Shown here in pieces: positions 34,406 to 45,657 of a stretch of DNA of 64,000 nucleotides. The notes below the pieces were generated by a model. It saw only the letters and a list, made by a program, of their open reading frames with translations, had not been told where the DNA came from and made no database searches. The position numbers and the translations under genes were made by a program. The stretch spans positions 19,969,501-20,033,500 of the forward strand of contig NC_089726.1 in NCBI RefSeq assembly GCF_035083965.1. The letters are read 5' to 3'. This stretch comes from Branchiostoma lanceolatum (lineage: Eukaryota > Chordata > Leptocardii > Amphioxiformes > Branchiostomatidae). How positions within the stretch are numbered: position 1 is the stretch's first letter; the number at the start of each line of letters is the position of its first letter.

Positions 34406-35324
34406 TAATGTTAGGTGAAACGCATTGTACATTTGTAGGCAGTCCTTTGTTTCAATACAGAAGATGTTAGCTTTCTGATGGATCCGTATTTGCATTCGCA
34501 TTCACTGGTGAAAAATCAGTTTTCATAATCATTACATTAGTCGAGAAGGTTATCTTTTGCATAGCGTTCTTGTGTGTGTGTGTCCTTCTGTCAACACGAT
34601 GACTCAATAATGGCTGCGTGTATTCTATTTATACTTGGTAGGTAGGTGGGTCTTCTTGAGACCTCAAAATGATTTTGAGCCCCATAGCGGCTTTCTATGG
34701 TACAAAGGAGGTTTTATATCTCGTGTTCTGGAGATGCTCAGGTCATGACAATTTAGTGGCAGGTAGGGAGGGAGAGTAAGTCGTGTGGGTTCGGGCACCC
34801 TAGCGGCTTTTTAAACTTACGTTTCACAGGACTTCTCGAAGGACTGCCAACAAACGCATAATGTGCGTTTCATCTAACGATTGTGTTTAGAAAGTTGTAA
34901 GAAAACGAAGAGGGTTGTAGAGCAGATAAGCTTTTTCTATGTGAAGGGAATGGCTCAAATGTGTTTTTGATATGTTTTCGATAATGGGTGCACGTGTATC
35001 GAAATAAAGGAAGAGATGATATAAGATGCTAGCCGTGTGTAGTTATTAAGCGTAGTTTTCAAAGAAGAAAATACGAAAAACACTGAAATATTGATGTATA
35101 CAGCAGTTGTATTTTACATACAAAGATCGTTGATTTGCACATTTCTACAATACTAGCCCTTTGTGGAAATACGGATAGTCGATACTATTGCTATTTTAGT
35201 GGGTGGTTTTAAGGTACAGGCTTCCTCTTTAAGTGTAAACACATGTAGATAAATAGATAGAATAAATCAACTCACAATGATTTTTTTCAATTCGATTTAT
35301 TGAACGATCACGTATCAGTGCACA
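34406..35324. other. Spacer between the two duplication units
   Basis: Non-coding. It contains extra copies of the 'cccctagcggctttctatg' motif (34685, 34800). No gene recognised. Confidence 0.5.
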
Positions 35325-35620
35325 GAATTGTGTATATCCCAGCATGAATACACTGTGGTATTCTTGTTATCTATATATACACGCCCTGATATACATGATT
35401 GGTTTAAGACACACATTGTTTCACCATATCCGTAGGTTGTTACGTGAAAGGAATCACAGTTTGACATAGTAGATCCTGATAAAGGCGAAGACTGTCAGAT
35501 TGTGTCTGGATCATCTGATTTTTTTTCGACATAGCTAATTTCCTTTAGCACGAATTCTGCTGTTCAGTTGACGTCGGTGGAAACTTCTGTTGTTCAGGTC
35601 ATCCGACAGATCGCTGAGAA

Positions 35621-36600
35621 CTAGCGTCTTCTTCGATCGTCTGTGTACAAAAAAATATCTGTATAAGGGACAAGTACCAAATGCAATGCATAATTAGTTG
35701 AAACCATGAATAAACATATCCCAGGGACAGCCATCATATATTTTTGGAAATCTGTTGTACTCTAAGCAACACCATAATACGAATCACACGTTTTGTCCTC
35801 AAACATACAGAAAGATTGGTTATAAGAGTAAAAGTAGACGAGCGCAACTTGATCGTTAACAATATTTTGCGTCTAGATCTTGTCAATGTGGTTACCGATG
35901 CATTTGAAATGTCAATAGCTCCTTACACTGGTCGCACAACGAGCCATGCTGACGAACAACTTTAACGGTTTCCATGAAAATTTGGAAAATCACATAGAGT
36001 GGGGTAGAGAAGGTAAATAGGACGAAATTGGTCTCGTGGTCTTACGGCGACAAGTGTGAAAAATAGATTGACTGATTACCTTCTTCAAGATCCGCGAGCA
36101 TGTTCTCCAAATCCATGTCCTTCAGTCCCCGTCTGTCCAACTGTTCAGGCTGTTCATCCAGTTCTTCCAGGAGCGACCTCGCCTCTTCCACGACCTCCCT
36201 CAGCTCTAAGTCAACTGGAAGGAGAAACGGGAAGGCATATATTACTATAGTTACATATAACGCTGGTGCTGCATCACATGAATGCATGAATTTAATCTTC
36301 AAGAACATTTTAGACACTAAAACCAGTGTGACGTCGTGGAATGAATCTCAGCTCTCTTTAAAAGGTTTTGTTCTGCGTGCGATGCTTGAGCATTGTATTA
36401 GCAATCCTTAGCCAACCAGACAAAATCTAGACAAAATTGCATTGTCCGTCTGAATGTTTGTGATGACCAAACGTACCATCATCGGCATCGCGTTTACCAC
36501 TCCTTCTGCGCCTGCGTCGGCGCCTCCAGCCCTCGGAGTCGTCGATCAGCGTTGCCACGACAACCATCATTACAAGCAGCATGCAAACGAACAGCTTCAT
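35621..36600 (-). CDS. Secreted Arg-rich amidated-peptide precursor, copy 2
   Basis: Same structure as copy 1: coding exons 36600-36477, 36214-36080 and 35640-35621, exon 2 starting at 36613 and exon 1 ending at 36860, 92 codons. Relative to copy 1 the signal peptide changes Thr-Ile to Met-Met (residues 11-12) and the propeptide changes Lys-Lys to Glu-Glu (85-86). The Trp plus eight Arg plus Ser-Gly-Lys-Arg core is identical in protein although its coding DNA carries two silent changes (Gly24 and Ser34). The Arg codons are mixed (AGG, CGC, CGA, AGA), so the run is not a simple DNA repeat. The alternative longer C-terminus would end at 35535. Nothing points to loss of function. Confidence 0.7.
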
Positions 36601-36859
36601 GATGTAGTTTGAACTGTAGAGAAAAAACAAAACAATCTTGATTAGTCGGGTCTTGCTTGGTTTTTTTAACGTCATAGAGGCGGAGGTAAAACCATTCCTA
36701 GGCTGTTTGAAAACGTTACAACATCAGTAATTGTTAAAAGACAGAGCCGAAACATTTACAGCAGTTTTATCATTGTGGTAACCCGCTAAGAAAACATTAA
36801 TTGAGACCAATGCATTGCAGAAAACCATGCCCTACAGTTGGTAAAAGCATAATACTTAC

Positions 36860-36979
36860 AGAATTCCTGGACAGGTAGATCACGGTACGACGTCTCTCAG
36901 ATGTCAGGGCTCGAGGGACTGAATGAGGAGAACTCGCGGAATGGCAATATATACTCCAGGGTAAGACAATTATGCAAAT
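36860..36979 (-). promoter_or_regulatory. Promoter and non-coding exon 1 of peptide gene copy 2
   Basis: TATATA at 36948-36953 and ATGCAAAT octamer at 36972-36979 (minus-strand gene), with donor GTAAGT just below 36860. Spacing is identical to copy 1. Confidence 0.65.
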
Positions 36980-37555
36980 GAGACATTGTATTGATGTAGG
37001 TGGTGACTTAGTGTTCCTTGTCTGTTGATGATGCTGCTATGGGCGTGTCGTGCCTGCTTAAAGACACATGTGAAAAGATGATACACATATGACAAAGAAA
37101 ACTGTCTGTCAATGGTAGAGACGCGTCATACTGAAAAAGAAATTGAGAAGACAACTATAAAAACAGACGTTTATAAAAGGAAATGACATCTATGCGTAAA
37201 ATCAGCATACAATGTACAGAAAACCAACAGACAACTTCCTTGGCTTGGTCGTGTCTTGACCTAACTATAGAATTCAGATTGGACACGTACGATTGAATTG
37301 GGTAGAGTGTGTGAGTAGTCTTGGCGCTGGAAATCGTTCAAACAATATATATTGTGGAATGAAATAGTTAAAACGAAAAGTGAAGTCTTTATTGTACAGG
37401 GTACACAGAATAACACACGAGCGTGCGAAACTGCATAGCATGTGTTTTAATGGAGTGAGAAAATAACTTTTGCAACCTTTGAATAACAATTGTTTGTACA
37501 CTTTTTTAAGTGTCCCCAAATTTGAATTTTGAAATTCCATTAAGTATTCAACCCC

Positions 37556-37775
37556 CGGGCCCTTTGTGAACTTTGTTGATCTCACCATTTCAGAGAAGAC
37601 CAATTTTGTGAAGTATATTCAGGAAGCGGATGGGACCGGCACTGCAGAAAAGGCTCTGATTGTGACAGTCAAGGATCATATCTTTAGAAGCCGCAAATAC
37701 TTATGCAGCGCTCACCCGGAATCTTCCAATTTCTCTTTGAAAACTTCTTGCAGTCTTCTTGAGATCCACAAATGA
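37556..37775 (+). other. Duplicated open frame of unknown nature, copy 2
   Basis: Paralogue of 33977-34200. Substitutions between the copies are mostly replacement changes, plus one in-frame deletion near the end, which argues weakly against strong coding constraint. Confidence 0.3.
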
Positions 37776-37988
37776 TTTTGGGCCCCCTAGCGGCTTTCTA
37801 TGGTACTACAGTGGAACTTCGGGTTTTGATTGGCAACATTAAATAACTGAATAACTAGACCCGGCTACCATTTTTAATCATCATTATACTTCTTTATACA
37901 TTCAGTGAAGTATATCCAGGAAGCTACAGTCCACTTCTTGCACCAATTAATACATAAATAGATAAATAAAACACAATCGTAAAATCGT

Positions 37989-38074
37989 AATCGAAAAGGG
38001 GACAAAATGGAAAGCCTGACAAAAACACCTTAAAACACGTCAAAAACCAGCCAGACCCACTCCTCTGCTTGGAG
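37989..38074. mobile_element. Single copy of the ACACGTCAAAA / CTCTGCTTGGAGAG repeat
   Basis: 'aaaacacgtcaaaaaccagc' followed by 'cactcctctgcttggagag' matches the cluster at 13071-13711. It sits exactly at the right edge of the duplicated unit. Confidence 0.65.
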
Positions 38075-38394
38075 AGCACACTGCACCAAAACTGCACCAC
38101 TGCTAGGTACGGAAAAGTCACATGTACTATGTGTAGGATATGGAATAAAGATTTATTCTATTCATATATTGATCACTCTCCATAATAAGCCTTGCTTATT
38201 TGGCGAAGATAATGTGTTCGTGGAACTCTAGTTTTGTATAAAAAAGAGAGATGGCTAAGGATCATACTTATGACGTTCTTTATTGCTCATGAGAACAGGC
38301 TTTTGTATAATACACCTCGACATGTGGACATGACCCAAACTGGACGATAACTGGTCCTGCACGATAATTGGTCATGTTACGTTACCCCACAGAC

Positions 38395-38700
38395 ACAGAT
38401 GGGCCCAAAGCATAAATGTCTCATGTTTTACAAAGTATTGTCTTAATCATTATCTTTTCATTGGACTTTTGCTTTTTACCTAAAACAGCTGAAAAAGAGA
38501 AAATTCAGACATACATATGTTGACATGCAATAGTAGTAGACACTAGAAGGCGCCTTAGACGAAATTCTTCTTACCTTAACACTTGTAGATTTTTATATAA
38601 ATCCTATGCAAAGTAAAGAAATCCACTGACCATACGAACTTTTGCCCGCCCCTCCAGTTGCCTGTGACACGTGTTAATGTTTGGTCTGGAAATAATCATA
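38395..38700 (+). repeat. Diverged copy of FABP intron 1 sequence
   Basis: Landmarks 'tgggcc.aaag.ataaatg', 'gacatacat.atgttgacatg' and 'ctccagt.gcctgtgac' align in order with 43310-43560 inside intron 1 of the FABP-like gene. No FABP exon is recognisable nearby. Confidence 0.6.
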
Positions 38701-38794
38701 TATGATTGTATCGCTTGTTGTAAGACGTTAAGTGGCATTTGAACGTGTAAGATCTACGCCTCAAAGTGCACGTGGAAACTTCACCCCACAGGCT

Positions 38795-40008
38795 AGTGCT
38801 GCGTACCTAAACGTAACATCAGGTACAGGTACAGGTACCGGGACAGAGGTTTAGGTACAGGTCCGGACCTGTACCTGTACCTAAACAATTTGAAAAATTA
38901 ACATGCGTTCTTCTGAACTTTTTCAATAATGACAGAAACATCAATAAACTGTTTTCAACTTGTCAGTATCTTTATTCAAAGAACATACTAGGTTTCCTAC
39001 CGCCAAACTCCCTTTGCCTTGCTATCAAAACTCCCGGCCTGCCGGAATAATCTGTTGCATATTAGTTATGCTCGGAAATTAAGTGCTTCAGATAATTCGC
39101 ACATACATCCTAAGTAATCAGAGCGGATCATGTATCGGAACTGATTAAACTTACTTTCTCTGGTGTATGCGCATTAATGATGGTGGTAGGTTTAAACACA
39201 AGCTATCTCGAAGAATAATGAATGGATTTTATGGCTTACCTTTCAATGCCTTGGCCAAAGATGTAATGAAATACAAAAAGAACCAATCTCTGACACTCAC
39301 ATTTGTCGTTTTTATCGTCCACATATTTTCGGATTCGAAAGATTGAAGGTGAAAAGTGACCTGCAATTTTGATATGGATCGCTAGAGGCCACTATCCGGG
39401 TGTTGCACGCTGGTGGCAGGTCGCATTCAGAACACAATAGAACAGACCCTCTTAGTGTGTAATTGGCGTTTTATAAGAACATTCCCAACAATGTAGGATC
39501 AGAGATAATCGCGCGACATGAGAGATACCCCTTGCATATTGCTGTTAAACTCTGTACAATAGTGCTGCGTACCGGTACTGTGTACTCTGTACCGGTATTG
39601 TACCGTAAAAATGGATTAAGGACAGGTCCAAAATACCGGATCATGAAGTACCGGTACTGTACCAAAATAGATTTACACAAAGTACATTATGTTTATTTTG
39701 TGCACCACCAAACGTGACCAAAGTGACACCTTGGATCAGCGTAACTAATATGCAACAGATCATTCAGGCAGGAAGGGAGTTTATATAGCAAGACCAAAGG
39801 AGTTTGGCTGTAGAAACCTAGTTATGTTCTTTGAATGAAGATACTGACAAGTTGAAAACAGTTTATGTATGATTCTGTCATCATTGAAGAAGTTCAGAAA
39901 AGCTCATTAAATTTTTCAAATTGTTCAGGTACAGGTACACGTCCGGACCTGTACCTAAACCTCTGTACCAGTACCTGTTCCTGATGTTACGTTTAGGTAC
40001 GCAGCACT
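38795..40008. mobile_element. 1.2-kb inverted-repeat structure with ~270-bp arms
   Basis: Left arm 38795-39070 (AGTGCTGCGTACCTAAACGT onward) is the diverged reverse complement of right arm 39738-40008. The interior (39071-39737) is sequence shared with 30720-31560. Arm tips are rich in 'ggtacaggtac'. A further partial copy of the tip occurs at 39562. No transposase frame. Confidence 0.8.
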
Positions 40009-41858
40009 ACTGTACACGCGCACACCGCACAGTCCGTACCGCCCATTGCTATTTCAGAACGTCATGGGTTTAACACGACAAATACGAAATTTGGTGCCAA
40101 AACCTTGTTTCAATGGCGTGGCTGACATGTTTACAAGTTTTCCAGTTTCCCTCCGATCTCCCATCACGATGCTGTCCCGGAAATTCCTCAGCACCAAGGA
40201 CAGGGGAGGGCGGCTGATTTACGTGTTGTTATGGACAAAAGATTAGAGCAGCTGTTAAACCACATTGCATTGCCGCATTGCACTACCGTGGACTCATTAA
40301 TCATTTACGGTGCAGAGGTGAAATGGGCACTATAGAGGTGTACAGTTTATGTTGGGCAACCCAAAGAAGACCATGCAGTAGCGACCTCTAGCGACCTAGC
40401 TCAGAAGCGCAGTCTCAACTGTCGGCGTCGTTAACGCATGACTATGTTTTTCATCACGGCTTTAGATGACTACCATATTTTTTCTTATTGTACAGGCCAT
40501 GATATATGTGATTTCGGTGAAAGCAAAAATCACTAAGACTTTTGAAAATGCTTCAGAGCTGAGCTTGTTGAGTTCAAATTGGCCTGTAAAGTTACTTCTG
40601 AAAGGCATATGCGATTTGTCAAAATTAATTTCAATGCTCTAGTCATAAACAAGCATTTATACATTCGATGATAAGTGATTCGAGACTTTTGATGCTCTTC
40701 TGGCTCTCACCTGTGGCTTAACTTAAGAACTGCAGTAGTAATTGATTAATCGATTGTGTTGAACGACATACTGTAATTCACTTTTTTTCACGGTAGCAAA
40801 ATTTCAAGGTGTAAGGAAAATGGACATTTTCACTAAACGACATACTGTAATTCACTTTATTTTCGCGGTAGCAAACTTTCAAGGTGTAAGGAAAATGGAC
40901 AATTTCACTGAACTTAAACTTCACGGTGGCAGCAAGTAATTTACAGAACAGATGTGAGAAGGAATCATAAATATTAACAAAATGTCTTTTCACGGTGATG
41001 ATATGTTCACGATACAGAGGTGACAGTGAAAACAGCGAACATAAAGGTTAAAGAAACACGAATAACAGTAACGAAGACCATGCGGTAGCGACCTCTATCG
41101 ACAGAATTTTACTTTGCAGCAACATTAAACTTCCGGCCCAAGCGTTATGTACAGAATGGATCAGGAAAAATGGAATGATGAGAATTTACAAGAATACCAT
41201 AAAGAAATAAGGCAACATTTGCGTACACATGACTCCTGTACAAAGATAAAATTCCAACATTTTTTTACTATAACAAGGGAAAAAACAAACCTCTACTTTG
41301 GGAATTCCAACCTACGACACAGATCAAATACTAAAAAAAAAACTACGAGAAAGGCTGTCAAATCGGTCTTTCGCTAGCTATAGCTATGTCTTTTTGGCGC
41401 TTGAAACGATATGCGGTCCCCCACAGGCCCTGCCCCCATAGCAAGCCGCTTAAAAGACCAAGAATTGCCTCATGGTAGACCGAAAAGTTAATGATTACCA
41501 TACGTTTGTCCTCGCTGAACAAAATTGACCTTGTGTAGCAAAGACTGGAAATACGTGTTGTGGCATTTACAACATAAGTCTTTGATATTTGTTCTTCATT
41601 TAGTCATTCGACCATGCGACCGATGGTATCAGTCATTGACATTCGTTAGTCAACAAGTCATTCGACCTAGCGATCGTATGTGTGCCTATATATAGCCTCG
41701 GAACGTATGCCCGTATTTGGCATCTAGGCCCATATAAGGGGAACTCTCGTTGCAACAAGTTGTGCAACCCACGTTTCCACACACCTGAGCGCACCTACAC
41801 TAGACCAGACCGTCTTCACGTTCTCTCTCACCTGAGTCGCCGAAAAAGCCCCCACAAG
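40009..41858. other. Intergenic upstream of the FABP-like gene
   Basis: Contains a two-copy 74-bp tandem repeat (40763-40912, 'acgacatactgtaattcac') and a repeated 'gaagaccatgc.gtagcgacctcta' (40369 and 41077). No other gene recognised. The FABP promoter and 5' UTR should lie within the last few hundred bases; 'ctatatatag' at 41687-41696 is a possible TATA box. Confidence 0.45.
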
Positions 41859-44800
41859 ATGCCTTTTCCTGTGGAGAAATCTTGCGGAACATGGAAGCAC
41901 CACAGTCATTCGGACAACTACCCCCAGCTAATGGAGAAACTTGGTACGTGTATAGTTTTATATATGTAGTTGACTCGTTGTCAAGAAAGATGAATTAATG
42001 GATTGACTATGGATGATATATAGACCATCGAGTTTCTGTTGAAAAAATCAGCTTGGGAGTTGCATCTTACGGCAAAGATCTAATAAAACGTAATAAAAAA
42101 AATTATTAAAAATACCAATAAAACGTAAGCCCTCCCTGTTGAAATCGCCGTTGATTTCTTTGCAACTTTGCACACAAAAACTCTGTCCACCGAAAGACTA
42201 TGTATTACCAACTAGAACTAAACTAAATGTTTTGTTCTGCCCAAGATTTTGTCAGTGTCACAACAATTGTAACGCTCCTTGTGATCTCGCTAGCGCTATA
42301 TAGCGAGTTCGCCCCCCCCCCCGAGATCTCGCTCCCCTCTCTAGCGGAGAAAATAACTAGCGTCACCGACCCCCCTCGCCCATATTCATTAGCCGTAATC
42401 TATGTAGCTGTTCAGTAACGTAACATCGTTTTTATCACTTAGCTTATGGATAAACGTAACGTTAAAGGCATCCAGAGCATTTTATGAGGGTTGAAACTTG
42501 AATAAAATAACTCAAATTTCTTGTCATTCCTACGCATAGTAATTTTCAATAACAGTATACCATTACATATTGACATTAAAGGAGCAAAGATAGGATGTCG
42601 TTGTGTGGTGAGAACTGATAGAATATACAAGCCCTAATAGACTGATCCTGACGGTCCACCACAATTAGCGTTTCGACCAATGAGAGGGTGACTGCATGTC
42701 CGTCAAATATTTTCATTTTTATGTTTTATTTTGCATTTGTACGTTTTGACGGAGGTGGGCGGGGCTATGGGATCGGTATATTTACACTAGGCGCGTGAAA
42801 CTAAAAGATCACCATGTAGCTTATTTTTGTGCCGCTTTTGAGCACTTTTGATAAGAAATCCGCACGTAAATGTGGTAAACAGCGGCAATAAATGTCAATT
42901 TCATAAAGATTACAGCAACTAGAATATTTCCAGTTTTCAAGTCTCATAAAATGCTCTGGGTGCCTTTAACATACAATGCGTGACACCAAATGGACTGGAT
43001 CCTAGGGGATGTTTTTAGTACGTCACTTCATCTGGGCTGACAAGTTGTTTTCAGTAAACGAACGTCCGTGCCAGGTATCTCAATGGTCGGGTGAAAAGTT
43101 CGACCTAAACTTTGCTTGACCCAAAAGAGGCAACTAATATCCTCGGGGTCATCAGTTCATTTTGAACTCTGGTTGACCTATATCGATTTGAACTAGAGGT
43201 CAACGACCTGAAACATTCGCCAGCAAATTGTCACAGATAAACTTCTACTTAATCAATCTTATTCGAGTTGGTTGCCCCCCCCTCCCCCTCCTTAAGTACA
43301 GTTGGGCCTAAAGAATGAATGCCTTATCATTACAAAGTGTCGTCTTATTTATTATCATTTCCTTGGCTTTTGTACTGGATAGAAATAAAGCAACTGAAAA
43401 AGACATGATACAGACATACATAATATGTTGACATGTAATATCTTACTTTTAGTACTTGTAGACTTTCAAAGAAATCGTATCCGAAACAAAGAAATACACT
43501 AACAATGCGAATTTCTGATCGCATCTCCAGTCGCCTGTGACGTGTGCTGATGTGCTGTTTATTTTTATTTTTCTACTTTGGTTTTTGACAGACAAGAACG
43601 ACATGGCACTGCACTCAAGTTTTTTATAACTTATATTAACAGTGCTACGCGTACAGATAACAACATACCCATTTTAATTTTTATACACCTGGGCGAAGTG
43701 AGGAAAGTCGTGTAAAGTGCCTTTCCCAAGGGCACAACATCGGTGGCGTCAGGGGATTCGAACTCGGGACCTGTTGGCTCTGAGTCCAACACCCTGCCGA
43801 TACGCCACACGACCCCAATGTGCTGTTTACTTGCAGGAGTTCCAGCCGAGATGGTTCAAAAGATACAGGAGACAACGATCCCCGTCAATCATTCTCTGTC
43901 AGGCGACAAGTTCACGTCTAAGTTTGAGTTCATGGGGAAAACACTTGAGAACACGTTCACCTTGGGAGTGGAGGGCGAGGAACATGATCCAACTGTCGAC
44001 AGGAAGAGAAAGGTGAGGTACAGAACTAACGAAGATGACAGTAGATTTCTGTACCGTAACATATCATCAAAATAACCATGGCTATAATGATAACTTAATT
44101 ACGCAACTAGTGTATAAGAAACGACACGTTGATGAAGGTTAAACATCCAGGTAATAAGATACGCCAAAAGATCATTTACATATCTATTCAGAGTTTGGTA
44201 TAAAACCTGGTGTTCTCAGTCCTATCTTTAGTCACTGACGAAAGACAGTGGATACTGTCTGAAACGTCTGACTGTTTCAAAACCTATCCAGTTGCTTGAG
44301 TAATTATTTTTGGCGTATAAGAAACGACGTTTGGCAACTTTGAATTTATAACGTTTGTAGGAAATAACTCTACTTTGCAGGAGACTACGTACTCTAATAT
44401 ACATGTAGTATGAGACTGAGTTTGATACTTGTGCATTACCTTGTAAAGTTTCCAACACTTAGGCTTTATAAAGTTATGTTTTGTTCTACATTTACAATGT
44501 ACATGATATATACTTAGATTGGGTCCTTTTGTCCATTGGGATGAATGTGGTAGAATAAAAAAAAAACAATGTAGTAGTCTCTCCTTGTAAAAAATCATTA
44601 TGAAAGGTGATGTTACCGACTGCGTGTGTAAACCTATGAAATAAAACAGCTTTTTCTAACTAAAATGTGTATTTCTAACCCAAAATGTAGCAGCAGAAAA
44701 AATGAAGTAACATTTATTCAATGTGTTTCTAGTTCTAAAACTGTGTGAAGTTTTGTCGTGGTGCAACAAGGCTATCGATAGTTACAGGATATAATCATAT

Positions 44801-45657
44801 ATGTATGGAATAATACACTACCAAAAATAATTTTTCTTGCTTTTCTAGTTTTCTTGTTTTTCTTAACTCGTGGACAAATCTTATTATATCAAGAATTTCA
44901 AGAATGAATAAAGAAGAAAAATTGAAGAATTTGTCTGATCGCTTCCATGGAAATTCTCACCACAAGGAACACTTTCCTAATTCTATTAAGTTAAGAAACT
45001 ATTTCTCAACAAGTTTTTAACCATCAAGAATTTATAGAAAATCGAGTCTAAATTTCTTGTTTTTATTAACTTCGAGATTATTTTTCTTGTTATGTTAAGA
45101 AAACATAAGATGATTTTTTCCCCTTCCTTGAATTATCTTGCTTCAACTTCAAGACAAATTATTTTCTGAGAAAAATTACTGAAGAAAGAAATTCTTAACT
45201 CGTGGACTAAAGAGTTTTCTTAAACACAGAAAGTTTTCTTATTTTCAGAATTTTTTCTGTGTATAAGAAGTAACAAGAAAAACAAGAAAACACATTTTTG
45301 GTAGCGTACTTCCTGGGCCGCCTTAACCCAACAGAGTAAAAGATAACAGACACCGCACCTCCCTAACCTGTCCTTCAGGTAACGTACACCATCGACGGAG
45401 AAAACCTGGTTTCCGTGTACGCTGATCATGATGGGAAGGGAACTCCTATGCGCGTCAGCCGCCATTTTGTTGATGATGACACCATCCACATAGTGAGTCT
45501 TCTGAAGTGTACAAAAAAGTAGCTTTTCTAAGGATTCAGCTCGGGTCATTCAACTTTACAAATCTATAAACAAACACTTGATGATATATTATTCACTTAT
45601 TTTCAGGATGTCACCGTTGGTGATCTCGATGGCTGGACAATTTCCAAGCGCTGCTAG
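41859..45657 (+). CDS. FABP-like intracellular lipid-binding protein
   Basis: Four exons: 41859-41943, 43837-44012, 45379-45492 and 45607-45657, all GT-AG, phases 1, 0, 0, joining to 141 codons. This is the standard FABP exon plan (exon 2 of 176 bases against the usual 173). Exon 1 has the family start (GTWK, DNY, LMEKLG). Exon 2 has the helix-turn-helix and strand B-E pattern (GVPAEM, FTLG, DRKRK). Exon 3 is VTYTIDGENLVSVY. The product should bind fatty acids or retinoids in the cytosol. Oddity: the C-terminus reads GWTISKRC and stops, so the usual Arg-x-Tyr carboxylate-binding pair is absent, and exon 3 is about four codons longer than typical. Introns 1 and 2 are filled with a MITE, a SINE and a TIR element. 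Confidence 0.88.
42462..42969. mobile_element. TTAA-flanked MITE, copy 1 (FABP intron 1)
   Basis: Element 42466-42965 with TIRs AGGCATCCAGAGCATTTTAT / ATAAAATGCTCTGGGTGCCT, flanked on both sides by TTAA. TTAA duplication suggests piggyBac-type mobilisation. No coding capacity. Confidence 0.88.
43680..43814 (-). mobile_element. tRNA-derived SINE in FABP intron 1
   Basis: Minus strand begins GGTCGTGTGGCGTATCGG (A box) and has a clear B box GAGTTCGAATCC and an anticodon-stem-like TTGG..CCAA. A tRNA-unrelated body ('gttgtgcccttgggaaaggc') and an AT tail follow. The insertion ends about 20 bases before the exon 2 acceptor. Confidence 0.8.
44815..45306. mobile_element. TTCTTG-rich TIR element in FABP intron 2
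   Basis: Left end CTACCAAAAATAATTTTTCTTG pairs with right end 'aagaaaacacatttttggtag'. 'cttaactcgtggac' occurs at both sides of the interior. Low-complexity CTTG/AAGA composition resembles the first 560 bases of the window. No coding capacity. Confidence 0.65.

Larger units (their letters stand above)
35325..37985. repeat. Segmental tandem duplication, unit 2
   Basis: Collinear with 31751-34405 (offset near 3576). Carries the second peptide gene, its promoter and the second copy of the unexplained plus frame. Confidence 0.92.
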
